A DNA stretch of 33,155 bases from contig BFEA01000029.1 in assembly GCA_003427395.1 (NCBI GenBank), positions 1,760,144 to 1,793,298 on the forward strand. Reading direction: 5' to 3'. Every line of letters starts with the position of its first letter. Position 1 is the first letter of the stretch. The stretch is from Chara braunii. Its lineage: Eukaryota; Streptophyta; Charophyceae; Charales; Characeae. Under the pieces are notes generated by a model. The model had not been told where the DNA came from. It did not search any database and was given only the letters and a program-made list of their open reading frames with translations. Made by a program: the position numbers and the translations under genes. Positions 9,410 to 19,545 of the stretch are shown here, one piece after another.

Positions 9410-9418
9410 GGCAACAAT
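9410..9418 (+). repeat. shared target-site duplication between LINE-B and next element
   Basis: The second GGCAACAAT copy follows the LINE-B A-tail and precedes the 545-bp element. With the following A it matches the third copy over 10 bp (GGCAACAATA, 9410-9419 and 9965-9974). Confidence 0.75.
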
Positions 9419-9419
9419 A

Positions 9420-9964
9420 ACCAAGAGCAGAAAGATATCTTCCCTCTGTCGTCTACTATTGCCAGACCTGTATTCCTCCCCCAGGTATCCTTAAACCATT
9501 TCAATTGATTAGCATTTAGTCCCCGAGATGTACGGGGAACGTTGTAGTACCCCACCCTGAGTAGTGAGTTTGGTCGTCCTTTGTTGTCGTAATGAGGATG
9601 TTTTTTTCTCCCTCAGGTTTGGTTTTCACATTTACCTGCTGGAAGTATGAGGTGTTGAGTCTGGGGGTTGGTTGGCATTTTGAAGTGTGGCAGGTAGATG
9701 TGTTTGAGAGCTTAGAAGCTAGCCCGGAGGCTTCCGAACTCCTCTCTTTATTTTCATGAGCTTCAGAGATCAACTTTTTTGGAGAATTTTTCAGAGGGTT
9801 AGGACAAGTTTGGGGACGCTGGACCCGGTTTCCGGTACTGAGCCGAAGCTGGGTAATGGCCCCAATATATCCGGGTTGAATTGTGAGGTCACCGGCCTCA
9901 GCTTGTTTCTTTGTTCATAAAAGCTCACAAGTTTCTCCAAAAAAAAAAAAAAAAAAAAAAAAAA
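9420..9964 (+). mobile_element. 545-bp element with LINE-type 3' tail (truncated LINE or SINE-like)
   Basis: Bounded by GGCAACAATA on both sides and ending in A26 (9939-9964), so it is an independent retroposed insertion. Its last 150 bp match the LINE-B 3' UTR, and it carries GGGACGCTGGACC at 9813-9825. The first 370 bp show no clear match to LINE-B and no coding frame with LINE motifs. It could be a 5'-truncated member of a sister LINE subfamily, or a SINE-like element using a LINE tail. I saw no convincing pol III A/B boxes, so truncation is the simpler reading. Confidence 0.65.
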
Positions 9965-9973
9965 GGCAACAAT
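9965..9973 (+). repeat. third GGCAACAAT target copy
   Basis: It closes the 545-bp insertion and marks where LINE-A sequence resumes on the right (ATTTTCATCG onward). Joining 1449 to 9965 gives a continuous LINE-A 3' UTR. Confidence 0.75.
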
Positions 9974-10110
9974 ATTTTCATCGTACACAGATGTAACTCT
10001 CTTTAAGCGCCTGCATACCAAGTGGTCTCAACCATTGAGCTTGCTGATGGCGGAAAGGGATCAAGGAAATCAGAGAGAGGCCGCAATGGGGACGAGGAGT
10101 CAATTCTAGT

Positions 10111-13100
10111 CTAATCATGAAACTGAAGGTGGTAGACCCTTTCAAAACTTTCCTTATTCCCTCTCTCCCCTCCCTCCCCCCCTTTCCATTGCACATTCGC
10201 TATCAGCCCCCCATGCTCCCCTCCCAGCCAGTCATTACAGAAGGATTGGATTTGCAATTTGACTTCTGTCCTTGAGTGTAAAAAAGCTATTTTTTCCTTA
10301 ACCTTATCCCATTGAACCATGAGGTCAACCTGAATCTGTTGCTTGATTGCTTCTATAACGGCAGGTCCCTCAAAACGAACTCCTTCCATCTCCCTAGTGC
10401 ATCTTTTCCACCAGATTGCCCAAAAGATTGCTCTTCGTCCCACAGTGAACATATTTCTTTCAAAATTGCTCGCGTGTTCCGACTGCCATGTTTCACACAG
10501 AATTGGTTTCCAGTCCCATGGCCAAGGGGTTGATGTGCCCAACAGGCGCCACACTCGATCCCACCATCTCCATAACCAAACTGACCCAGGGCACTGCAGA
10601 AAGATGTGTTCAATTATCTCAGGTCTCCGCCTGGCTGGGTATGATGTCACACATCGTTTACACCAGGGGAGAGCTAGGCCCTTCTGTTCCAAGGATGTAC
10701 GGTCAATCAACCATTCCTTTGTGGGTAGGCAACAACGCTCCACTTGCCATTATAAGGATGCAAACTTGGCTGGTAGTGATTTACTGAGCCTGAACCATTT
10801 GATATGTCTCAGGGCATTCCTTTCCAGATTTAGGTGCTTGATTCAACGATCCATTACCACATCCTTTAGATTCACCCTTGGACGTAGCAGATGGTAGGCT
10901 CCTTTAACTGTCATTGAGAAAAGTTGTTGTCCTCCTGTTCTACCTCTACCAACTTGAAAGTTGGGTAGTCCAGACCCAAGAGGTCGGATCAAAGGCTAGA
11001 TGTGCAATCGAGGTGTCGGGTGTATACGCACACCACTGTTCTCCTTCCTTGAGCACCCTAATTCGAAAGATTTCCTCTTCTTTAAACCACCTTTCTCATC
11101 CGGATTTGTCCTGACCAAACAATTTTTGTTCCTAATTTAAAAAAGATTTACCAACACATCGCCATTCGGGCTAGACACCACCACATTTCCCACCGGTCTA
11201 CACCCCCCCTGATTCCTACCCAGTCACTTTCATTCAGAGTTCGTGCTTTCCTTAGGATCCTTACCCAGTCTAGTGGTATTGAAAAAATAATTATCTCAAA
11301 AACTTCTCTAATGTCATGACAATATCGCAGTCGCTCTCTCAACTGGGTTTCAGTGATTCAATCCCTGGTGTCCAAATCCCTGGTGTCCAAATCCCTGATG
11401 TCTCCCACTCTAAGAACGCCGTGACTCACCCATCCCCTCCAGGGGGTTTCTGTGCAAAAAAGGGTTGTGCCCTGAGAATCAGTAATCCACCTGCTCCTGA
11501 ATAACGGCTGCCTAAACACATCTTCCCACCGTTGTGGGATCATCTTGTCTGGGAGCAGTAGCTTACACCAAGTGTTGAGAAGTGTGGTCCAAAAGGGATC
11601 ATTTTTTATGTCCCTCCTTCCCGATTGTCTATCAGATTCTTGTTCTACATCCGACTCTGTCGTCCTTCTTGGTATACTCCAATACCTGTCTTCTAGCCAC
11701 CCGGTCAGATCTATACTCTCGGGGGGGGGAAGCAGCCTTCTAATTTGTTGTAAGGCCAGCTGACGCAAGGGGATGTCTATATAAAAAATGAGGTTGTTTA
11801 CCCATTTATAGGTCAATGCCATAATTTGTGTGCCGGGATCCAAGATCCCCAAGCCCCCTTTGGATTTCGGCTGAATAATTGCGCGTCAAGCGACTCTGCT
11901 AATCACGTTGTTACATTCATAGTCCCCTCTCCAGATAAAGGTCGCTACCTGCTTCTTGAGCTGTACAATACTGACTTGTTGAGTGACCATATGGCTGTCC
12001 TATATCATAGCGATGCCAACACCACGTTGTTGATGATAAGGGTCTTCCCCATTAATGATGTGCGGTGATTCTTCCATCATGACAATTTCTCCAGGACTGG
12101 TTGTGTCAACCACTCATCAGCGAACATTTGTATCCCCAATATTCTGATAGGTGAATTGGTTGGAATCAATTTTACTCGTGGAGACTCTGGTGGCCTACAC
12201 CCTTGGTAGTGAAGCCACCATCCCTCAGTTTTGCTCCCCCAGTTCACTCTCATATCAGACAAGAAGTAAAAGCGGCCCATCAATACTTCGATTTCTCGCA
12301 TATTGTCAAGCGTTGCGTCTACCATAATGGTGAGGTCATCTGCAAACAGAGAGCAAATTGAGATTGCCTGTTCCGGGATAGAGGTTACCCGTATTCTTTG
12401 AATTTTTTTATGTGTTCTCAGATTTGCAACCAGTGCCTCCATGATTATAACAAATAAAAAGGGGCAATCGGATCCATTTAGCGTACCGAGCATTCCAAGC
12501 AAATAGGGGGAGTCAACCTCTCATTTACCTGCACCGTTGTTGTGGCACTACGATGTACAATCTCCACCCACCTCCTAAAGCAAGGCCTAAAGTTTAACTT
12601 CTCCACACACTTATCAAGGAAGAACCAATCAACGTGATCATAAGTTTTTTCAAAGTCAATAAAGATTATCGCCGCATTGTGCCTAGACTGACGTGACAAT
12701 TTGATCACCTCGTTTATTACGAAGACATTATCCTGTATTTTTCTTCCTTTTATAAAACCAGTTTCTATTGGGTGGATAATATCCTCCATTATCGGGATCA
12801 TGCAGTTTGTCAAAGCCTTCACCACCATTTTGTATACCACTGTCAGTAAGGTAATAGGCCGGTAATTTTGAATATTCGTCTTATCACCTTTCTTGTACAA
12901 GAGAGATAGCACTCTTTGCCCCACCACTTCCCCCATTTGCCCTGACTCCCAAACGGCTGGGTAGTAATTTATCAGGTTTCGCAACAGAGGGTTCCACATA
13001 GATTCTCAAAAATGTTTTGGGAGCCCATCAATGCCAGGGGTTTTTTCTTCCTCCATTTGTATGAGGGTTGTCCATATTTCAGATTTTTCCAAAGGTATCT

Positions 13101-14612
13101 CTAGCTTTTGCTTTTGTTCTTCCAACAGACTATTTTGCAAGAGTACGAGTAAATCGACCGTTTTTTTTTCTCTTCGCTCTTTTGGCTGACTTTTATACTC
13201 TGATTTAAATTGAAAAGTTCTTGAAAAAAACATCAGGCAATGTGCACGCACTGCGGGGTGGTAGTGGCCAGTTGGGCCCGTTCCTGAGTTGGATCGTCCA
13301 GAGCCTCAATAATGGTTCTCTCAGTTCTTGCCCTTGCCATGGCAAAAAAATGGGAGTCCACTGATCCTTCAGTTTGATGCTTTCGTATTTTTCCCCTAAT
13401 GCGAGCCCCTTGCCACCGGTGTTCCATGCAGGCTACTACTCGAGTCTCCATCGACTGAATCGCTCTGAAAAATTTCTCTGACTCCTGATTCGCATTTTCT
13501 TCCTGTTGTTTTAATTGGTTTAACTGATATTGCAATGCCATTTCATCAAAATGCCGCTTGGCCGCTAGAACTCTTGAGAATTCGCCACATTTTCTGGCAA
13601 AAAAAAACAGCCCATTGTTAAACCATAGAACGTCATCGCAGAGAGTCTGCCGATGTGTTTGCCTGTGTGCTCAGGTTTCTTTGATATGTGTCTGGAACAT
13701 TGGAAGAAACCATAACGATGTATTTAGTTTATAATAGCCAGACCCTTGATCCGACCATTTGCGAAATGAAAAGATAGTGACACACATCGCGTGGTCCAGC
13801 CCGGGATACGGGCTCTGTGGGAAGATTTCAGCAATTTGCAAAGCCCCTTCTAAATCTTTCGAAGCAAGGATCAAGTCGATGCGCGATCTAGAAATCCTTT
13901 GTGACCCATTTTTTCTAAAGCAGGAGAAGGTGTGTTTTGTGGGGTGCGATATGCGATAAGTGTCATATACTTCTAACGACACACATAGGTGTGATATGGT
14001 GTCTTCATCCATTTCGATATATACTGGGCATGGGGACATAATTTTCCACCTGTCCAGCCACCGATCCGGGGCTGCATTAAGATTTCCTGCCAATATGATT
14101 GGGATACCCTGCGAGACACGCTCCTTAATGAACTAAAAAAAACCGACTCTGGCTCCTGCCTCATTTGGGGCATAGATACAGAAAATAGCCACCACCTCTA
14201 GTTCTAACATCGCCAGAACATACACCCATCTTCCTTTCTCCTCATGGACGGCTCAATTGAGCGGGTCAATGCGTGAGTCCGGGGGTAGCCAAATGACCAC
14301 CCCAACACTCCCTGGCCGCGGAGCGTGAGCTCGAAAGACCCGGTAGAACCATACTTCTTTATGCACTCGATGATGTTCCGCGGAGTCCATCAGGTGGGTT
14401 TCTTGGACACAGATTGCGTCCGGCCAGTCACTACCCTCCACCCCCCTATTCTGGTCCCAGATGGTTTGTTTCTTTGATGGAAAGGCTGATGCAAGGCCAT
14501 TTACATTCAAAGATCGCATGTGAAGATCAACCTCCCTCTTCCCTTTTTCCCAATTTTTATCCCTACCATACAAGGCCCTGATAAAATCCAATTTTCTTCT
14601 CTTGTTAACCAA
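10111..14612 (-). pseudogene. LINE-A ORF2 (endonuclease-RT), frameshifted
   Basis: Read downward from 14612. The endonuclease begins with SLNVNGL and AICVQETH (about 14520-14390). It continues in other frames with IFCIYAPNEAG (about 14170) and ILAGNLNAAPD (about 14080), where the usual GD-x-N Asp is Asn, then SRIDLIL and DHAMCV (about 13880-13780). RT follows: PGIDGLP (about 13030), SLLYKKGDKTNIQNYRPITLL, TGFIKGRKIQDNV, motif A FIDFEKTYDHVDW (about 12660) with its Asp intact, a break near 12490, and motif C LFADDLTIMV (about 12345). GLGILDPGTQIMAL (about 11850) matches GVGILNPKHHTIAL of LINE-B. The C-terminal finger is CKRC...EHIFLQC (about 10660-10590). Frame changes occur near 14250, 13970, 13550, 13230, 12490, 11860 and 10800. 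Confidence 0.85.
11360..11404 (-). repeat. 15-bp tandem repeat within LINE-A ORF2
   Basis: AATCCCTGGTGTCCA occurs twice in a row (11360-11374, 11375-11389), followed by a third, degenerate unit. On the coding strand it reads as repeated RDLDT. As 15 bp is a multiple of three it keeps the frame. It is a local slippage expansion in a linker after the thumb region. Confidence 0.85.
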
Positions 14613-14629
14613 TTAAGACCGTAAGGACC

Positions 14630-16633
14630 TTAAAGACGTACCCAATTTATAGTGTTCCATTCCTCTGACCCCGAGAGGGGTCCCTCTCTAAGGAGTCTGA
14701 TGAAGATATCCCGCACTTCCTCTCGTAACCAAGTATTGCTTGGTCTGATTTTAAGAAGCTGCAGATCAAGCAGCGAGTTCCCGGATACCCATTTCAGCCC
14801 CACCTCCTTGTTAGGGTCACAGAGGATGTACACAGTTCTTTCTGCAATATTTTGTTGTCCGTATGATGCGATTCTCGTGGCCACCGCACCCACCTGAAGG
14901 TTCTTTTGCACATAGGTTTGCAAGTCTTATTTGAACACTCCTTCGCCTGTTGGGTACCAGACGGGGAGCACCGAGGACCATCCCTGTAAGGTGATTTCCC
15001 CGTGCCTGGCATGACGGGGCTCATTCAGACCTACCTCCCATTTCCCTTCCTTCTTCCAGATGGGTACGACCAGGATCTTCCCCCGAGGGGGGGAAGGTGG
15101 GGCAAAACCATTCTCTAACAGGTGGCGCATTTTTTGTCTTTTGCTAACCAGCTCCCCTTCCGGGGGGTCCGGGGGGTCCGGCGCTGTGTCCAAGAGGGGG
15201 GGGGAAGATTGTAGAACAGGGTCCCCTTGTTGCTTGTTCGCCTTGGACACATCTCTCTCTTCAGCCTTATTTTCAACACTAGTCACTTCAGACCCCTGAC
15301 CCCCCTTGCCCCCCTTTTGAACTTACTGTCATGCCCACTGATGGTTGTGTTCCCCCTGACTGCTGTTGGACAGTTTCCTGTGTGGATACCAGGTCGTTGA
15401 CCTCCCATTGTTTTGTCCTGGGTTCCTCTGATGTCTGGGGGCGAAAGCGGGCCAGTACTATTGTCAGCAGACAGTGACAAATGTTGGACCAATTGGCACT
15501 TTCAGGTAGGCTGTGTTCGAGGACCTTTTTAAGTGTGGCACTACTCTCCAATAATGGGACCAGCTCCCTGTATGTACAGTCCCAGAAGTCATCCCCATGT
15601 CTCGGATACCTGGCCTGCAGATTTTGATAGAGCCAATGGGCCACTTTCGTCAATTTGTCCTCCACTGGGATTTGGGTATCTTTCTTTTTTTCGTCGTCCT
15701 TGTCCGCTTTCTTCATCTCTATGTCGGGGGGGGGGGGGACCCTCCTCCACCTCCATCGGGGCTAGCCCAAAGGTCTCCTCAAAAATATCCGTTTGATCCC
15801 TTCCTTCCCCTCCTTCCTAAGGATGTGGGGGCTCTTGACTACCAACCTCCTTTCCTTCTTCTCCCCTTCCCCTGTCCTCGAGACCACCTTCCATCCCATC
15901 TTCCTTCTTCCCAGGCTGCTCCTCAATCTGCTTCCGGGTGCCCTGAACCTCTGGGCTCTGCCCCCCTGCCCCTGTTAGTGTCTTATCAGCAACTTGTGAT
16001 TTCTGTTTCGGGTGGGGGAGTGGGAGGTCCCCTGGCTTCCCTCCCGGAGAGGGGGCCAGGGGGAAGGTTGGTTTGCCCTTGGTGATTTTGGCAGGGTCCA
16101 ACTGTTCGGGGGCGTTTCTCCAAACTTGGTTCTCCCTGCCCTTACCAGATTCATCCCCTTGCTCTCCCTTCCCCATCCTTTTCTTCTGGGTAAGCCTACC
16201 CCTCGTGGCCTGCATCGACAGTTCGCCATTTGGACATTGAGAATGGGTCACGCTGGAGTCGACCAGTGGACCTGTTTTGCCTCAAAGGGTGGTGAGGATA
16301 CGCCGTATCGGTGCATAGATGACCATATGCACGACCCTTAAAGCACCATGGCCTTAGCTTGTGGGCCGTGTGTATTTGATACACCTTCCCCCCCACTCGA
16401 AAAAGGATAATGTCGTCAAGGGAGAAGGGCTGATCTGGAGGGAGGTCAAGGACCAGCATGACATAATCATCCCTCTTGGCTACGTAAGCCGGAAGGGGGT
16501 CTATGAAATCGACTATGTTGTATCGCTGGCCAAGGTCGTGTATAAATGTAGCTTGTATCTCTACTGGGATATGCCTTAATTCTACCAAGGCAGAAATGAG
16601 GACCACTTCCCAAAAACAGACAAAGCCAACCAA
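14630..16633 (-). pseudogene. LINE-A ORF1 (gag-like), truncated and frameshifted
   Basis: It begins inside the domain before the knuckle. FVCFWEVVLISALVELRHIP aligns with LINE-B FWVCCLNVPMQLMVALHIA. The knuckle region is PWCFKGRAYGHLC (about 16355-16320): the first Cys and the His are kept and the second Cys is Gly. A Lys/Glu/Pro-rich linker runs through 16250-15720. A probable helical segment absent from LINE-B follows (KVAHWLYQNLQARYP, about 15640-15480). The C-terminal region (about 15100-14640: KILVVPIWKKEGKWEVGL, RTVYILCDP, LKWVSGNSLLDLQLL) parallels the Nudix-like end of LINE-B ORF1. A TAA at 14926-14924 interrupts an otherwise continuous frame. Confidence 0.75.
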
Positions 16634-16635
16634 AT

Positions 16636-16711
16636 CCCCTAATTATGAGAAAACCCTAATTTTAATCCCCTAATTACGATAAAACCCTAATTAGGGGTCC
16701 AGCGTCCCATT
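16636..16711 (-). repeat. LINE tail fragment with telomere-like TTAGGGTTT words
   Basis: On the minus strand GGGACGCTGGACC (16708 to 16696) is followed by repeated CCTAATTAGGGTTTT and GTAATTAGGGGATT words, up to the LINE-A start. The 13-nt motif is the one found in the 3' ends of LINE-A and the 545-bp element. I therefore read this as the 3' remnant of another minus-strand copy whose tail consists of TTAGGGTTT-like repeats. The plant-type telomere repeat is TTTAGGG, but this array is degenerate and too short to be a telomere. Confidence 0.45.
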
Positions 16712-16729
16712 GAAACATCTTGTAATGGC

Positions 16730-18175
16730 GGGCTGAGACGGGCCAGGACCGGACGCCGCTTGAGGTCGAGTAACGCGCAACTCGCCGCAGCAGTCACGGC
16801 GTGGGGAAAAGGATCGTCAACTTCCATGTTGCTTTATGACGCCGTGCCACTTAACCGCTATAGCATAGCTATGGTGGTAGGGCTATGAAGGCCTCCTCTC
16901 ACATAGAGGGGAAATGACTTCTCTTGAAGTCGCGCATGTCCCCTGACAGTGGCTCGCTATCCTAGCCTACCCACCACTCGAGAAGCAGTGAATACCAGCG
17001 ACATGAGAAAACCTTGGAGACTCAACGCTCCCAGATAGGAGTTCAGCAACACGAGCAACGTTTTGGCCCCTAAGGTACAACTCTAGTGACACTTTATGAA
17101 TTAAACTGATGCTCAAAGGAATATGATATTGGCTTACTCCATGATATTGAGGCCTTTGATTATATATATTCTCTCTCTTTTACTTAGTTTGTCTTTCTTA
17201 GAGATTTTGTAGAAGTTGGTTGGGACTGAGCTGATGGAACACCCTATACATGAGGAAATGGTGGTGGAAGGGAAGGAGATTGAGGTACCGGGTCGGGTAT
17301 ATACAGATGAAGAAAAATAACAAATCAATAGACTTCTTGTTGAATGCTCTACTGATGGAATTATCCCATTCGGGTTGAATATCGAAGTTCCTACACTCAC
17401 AGACAACCTGACTCGCTTTGACTTGGGCGAGGAATTCTAGGAATACAACGTTCAGTTCCTTAACGATGCCGCAGTTATCTCCAATAAGGTCAAAAAGCAG
17501 TTGGCGAGAATCTATGAAAACGCTTGGTATGATTCCGATCTGATTGACGGAGGTGTTAAACGTGGTCGATACCAAAGCGAAGGAGAAAACTTGTGCTCCT
17601 TCGTTTCATCTCAAACAAACGTCATCGCACGGATGATTCACAAAGGGACTGATCTAATTTATGCAGAAGGGAACAAATATAAAGTACAGTTTATGCCATG
17701 GATGACGCTTGCTGAGATGAAAATCTTCAAGGACTCCGCACAAAAAATATTTTGGATCAGATGCCCACGTATACCTCTCTAGCCAATGTCCATGTTATTA
17801 ACCGTTGTGGAAAAAACATTTGGGACAGTTATTCCACAACACCCCATGAAATCTGATGATGAAGAACCTGAGTTGGGTACACTGAGGTTTGACTTGGAGC
17901 TTCGAGCGAGTGTCAGGGTAAATCCACATATCTGGTAGGAATCTCGAACCAAGGGGATTATTACTTTTAAGTTATTCTGCGAGCACCCCTCGGTGTGGCC
18001 TCTGTCGTGCCTTTTACCAATACGAAACACATGAGTGTTGCCTGGTACAGGTTAAGGCAAAGCATGACCCATTCGATGAGGAATTGGGAAAAAATCCCCC
18101 CCATGAACCACCCTTCTAAGGATTCGTTCCGTTAGGAGAATGTCCTCTATTGACTGGATTTTGTAGGTTCTTCCC
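16730..18175 (+). mobile_element. LINE-C: 5' half of a LINE-B-type element
   Basis: It has a 5' UTR of about 500 bp resembling LINE-B (GC-rich start, CATAGCTATGG words, GAGGCCTT plus TA run) and the N-terminal half of ORF1 to just beyond the zinc knuckle. Similarity stops sharply at 18175 after TGTAGGTTCTTCCC. The remaining part of an equivalent element is found 8.2 kb further right, where LINE-D begins with an overlapping, diverged copy of the last 190 bp. LINE-C and LINE-D may be two copies or one disrupted element. Confidence 0.8.
17234..18175 (+). pseudogene. LINE-C ORF1 N-terminal part, broken
   Basis: It starts at ATG 17234 (MEHPIHEEMVV). Up to about 17930 it keeps one frame with stops TAA 17318-17320, TAG 17438-17440 and TAG 17780-17782. 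LINE-B has sense codons at the corresponding places. The alignment to LINE-B is easy by eye: KKQLARIYENAWYDSD against KKQLVRVCENSWYDSG, and MPWMTLAEMKIFK against LSWMDLAEMKFFK. After about 17930 at least one frameshift leads to the knuckle STPRCGLCRAFYQYETHECC, where the zinc-binding His is Gln. The C-terminal domain is absent. Confidence 0.85.
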
Positions 18176-19186
18176 GCTGTCGAGCGCTTCGGCCCGGCAC
18201 CTCACGCGGTGGCGCGGGACCCTCTCGGCCGCGTCACGCAGGAATTGGATCAACCTCGACATAACACGCGAATGGAGCTCCCTTAGGCCGCTCCGGCCGA
18301 GTGCGCCAGCCATACTTCTCGCGAGCCCCTACGACAGGGTAGGGCCTACGCGAGGCACGACTTACCTCCACCTTACGGGAGTTGTCACCTCCCATCGGTG
18401 GGTGTATCCTCGCCGAGCTACCAGTCCACAATACGAAAGTTAATCAGTTGCAATCGCAGAGGTGGACCAGCCGAGGGCGTTTCTCGTTCGCTGTAGCATA
18501 GGGGGTACGCGCGGTAATACGCCTATCGGACCCGCACGTGAACCGACATCTTGGGGGGCTAAAGTCCCAGGCGCGGCCCGTCGTCGGTCGACTAGGACGT
18601 ATCCCACGCACCACGCTGCGAACACAAAAGCAAAACACACGCGCACACGCACACGCACATACAACGCGCCACAATACAAGTAACGCGGGCACTACGCGAA
18701 CAACGCGACAACGCTCCTAGCCCCTCAGTAGTCGTCCCATAACTACCCAATACAGGAATCGAGTGGGCGTCGTGCGCGAGACTTAGTATAAAATCGCGCG
18801 GACGCAGGGCTTACTCATATCGACTCGCAATGCAAGCGTACGCAAGCAGTCGCAATGATGGCGTACCAGGTAGTACCCATACTCGCACGGTCCTCGTTAA
18901 TCTCGAGGGTCGCGTTCGACACTCAAGTGTCGGCTGACACGCACCTAGAGGATTGATCTCTCGACGCTGAACAATCGTCATGTGCGGTTGGAGACCACAC
19001 ACCCTCTTCTGCACCCTTATGCAAAGCGGGTGGTACACAGGCCCATGCATGTGGTGGTAGTCGTCTCTCGCGGCCCTAGGGGTGAGTCCTCCCCGGGGCC
19101 TGGGCGAAAGTCAAGGGGTTTGACTTTGACGGCTGCCACGAACTACAACGTCCAACCATAAAAATCTCTAAGAAGCAACGAGACTC

Positions 19187-19397
19187 GCACGAACCCAAGG
19201 AGAGGGGATAGGGCAAGGGTCTCCTGGCCTTCTGAAACAAAACTTATGGCCTTGGGACGCACTCCCCTCCTACTGTCTCTTATACACATCTAGATGTGTA
19301 TAAGAGACAGGGCACGAACCCAAGGAGAGGGGATAGGGCAAGGGTCTCCTGGCCTTCTGAAACAAAACTTATGGCCTTGGGACGCACTCCCCTCCTA
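19187..19397. repeat. 86-bp direct duplication flanking an adapter
   Basis: The 86 bp at 19187-19272 recur without visible change at 19312-19397. They are separated only by the 38-bp adapter and one extra base. An exact duplication placed symmetrically about a library adapter is best explained as an assembly error; the genome probably has one copy. Confidence 0.95.
19273..19310. other. Nextera mate-pair junction adapter (assembly artefact)
   Basis: Same 38-bp double Tn5 mosaic end as at 5173-5210. It is synthetic sequence left in the assembly. Protein frames across it give the MCIRDR and MYKRQ artefact peptides. Confidence 0.97.
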
Positions 19398-19545
19398 TGG
19401 GCGGTGCCGGCGGCCCACGATAATCCCAAGCGTTGCGCCTGCGCGCAAGCCCGGCAGCCCCATAACTTTGGACGCCGGGGGCAGCGAGGCGTCGCGTGCA
19501 GGGCTTTGATATAAAATTGCGCAGCCGCAGGCCAACCTTATGTCA

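Larger units (their letters stand above)
9974..16635 (-). mobile_element. LINE-A: 5'-truncated L1-like LINE, minus strand
   Basis: On the minus strand this reads ORF1 (from within the N-terminal half), ORF2 and a 3' UTR that continues at 1449-1044. It is a different subfamily from LINE-B. ORF2 motifs are shared but diverged: FADD instead of LADD, and a different endonuclease. ORF1 has an extra helical segment. The element starts near 16635 in the middle of the region upstream of the ORF1 knuckle, the usual 5' truncation. Many frameshifts show that it is older than LINE-B, which is inserted in it. Confidence 0.88.
18758..19540 (+). promoter_or_regulatory. two repeated TATA-box-containing units
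   Basis: A unit near 18765-18815 (GTCGTGCGCGAGACTTAGTA then TAAAATCGCGCGGACGCAGG) recurs near 19488-19545 (GTCGCGTGCAGGGCTTTGAT then ATAAAATTGCGCAGCCGCAG). Both hold a TATAAAAT core inside GC-rich sequence with equal spacing. This resembles a duplicated core promoter, as in an LTR or a tandem promoter, but no transcript or gene is visible. Promoter activity is inferred only from the TATA motif and its duplication. Confidence 0.35.

Noticed and set aside
9420-9800. SINE head with pol III promoter in the 545-bp element
   Set aside because: No convincing A and B boxes; a truncated sister LINE explains the sequence as well.
16636-16695. Genuine interstitial telomere array
   Set aside because: The units are irregular (AATTAGGGTTTT / AATTAGGGGATT) and cover only about 60 bp.
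18505-18520. Resemblance of GCGCGGTAATACG to the small-subunit rRNA 530 loop
   Set aside because: Only about 11 nt match and no other rRNA segment surrounds it.
19294-19514. Short frames beginning MCIRDR / MYKRQ
   Set aside because: These are translations of the sequencing adapter.
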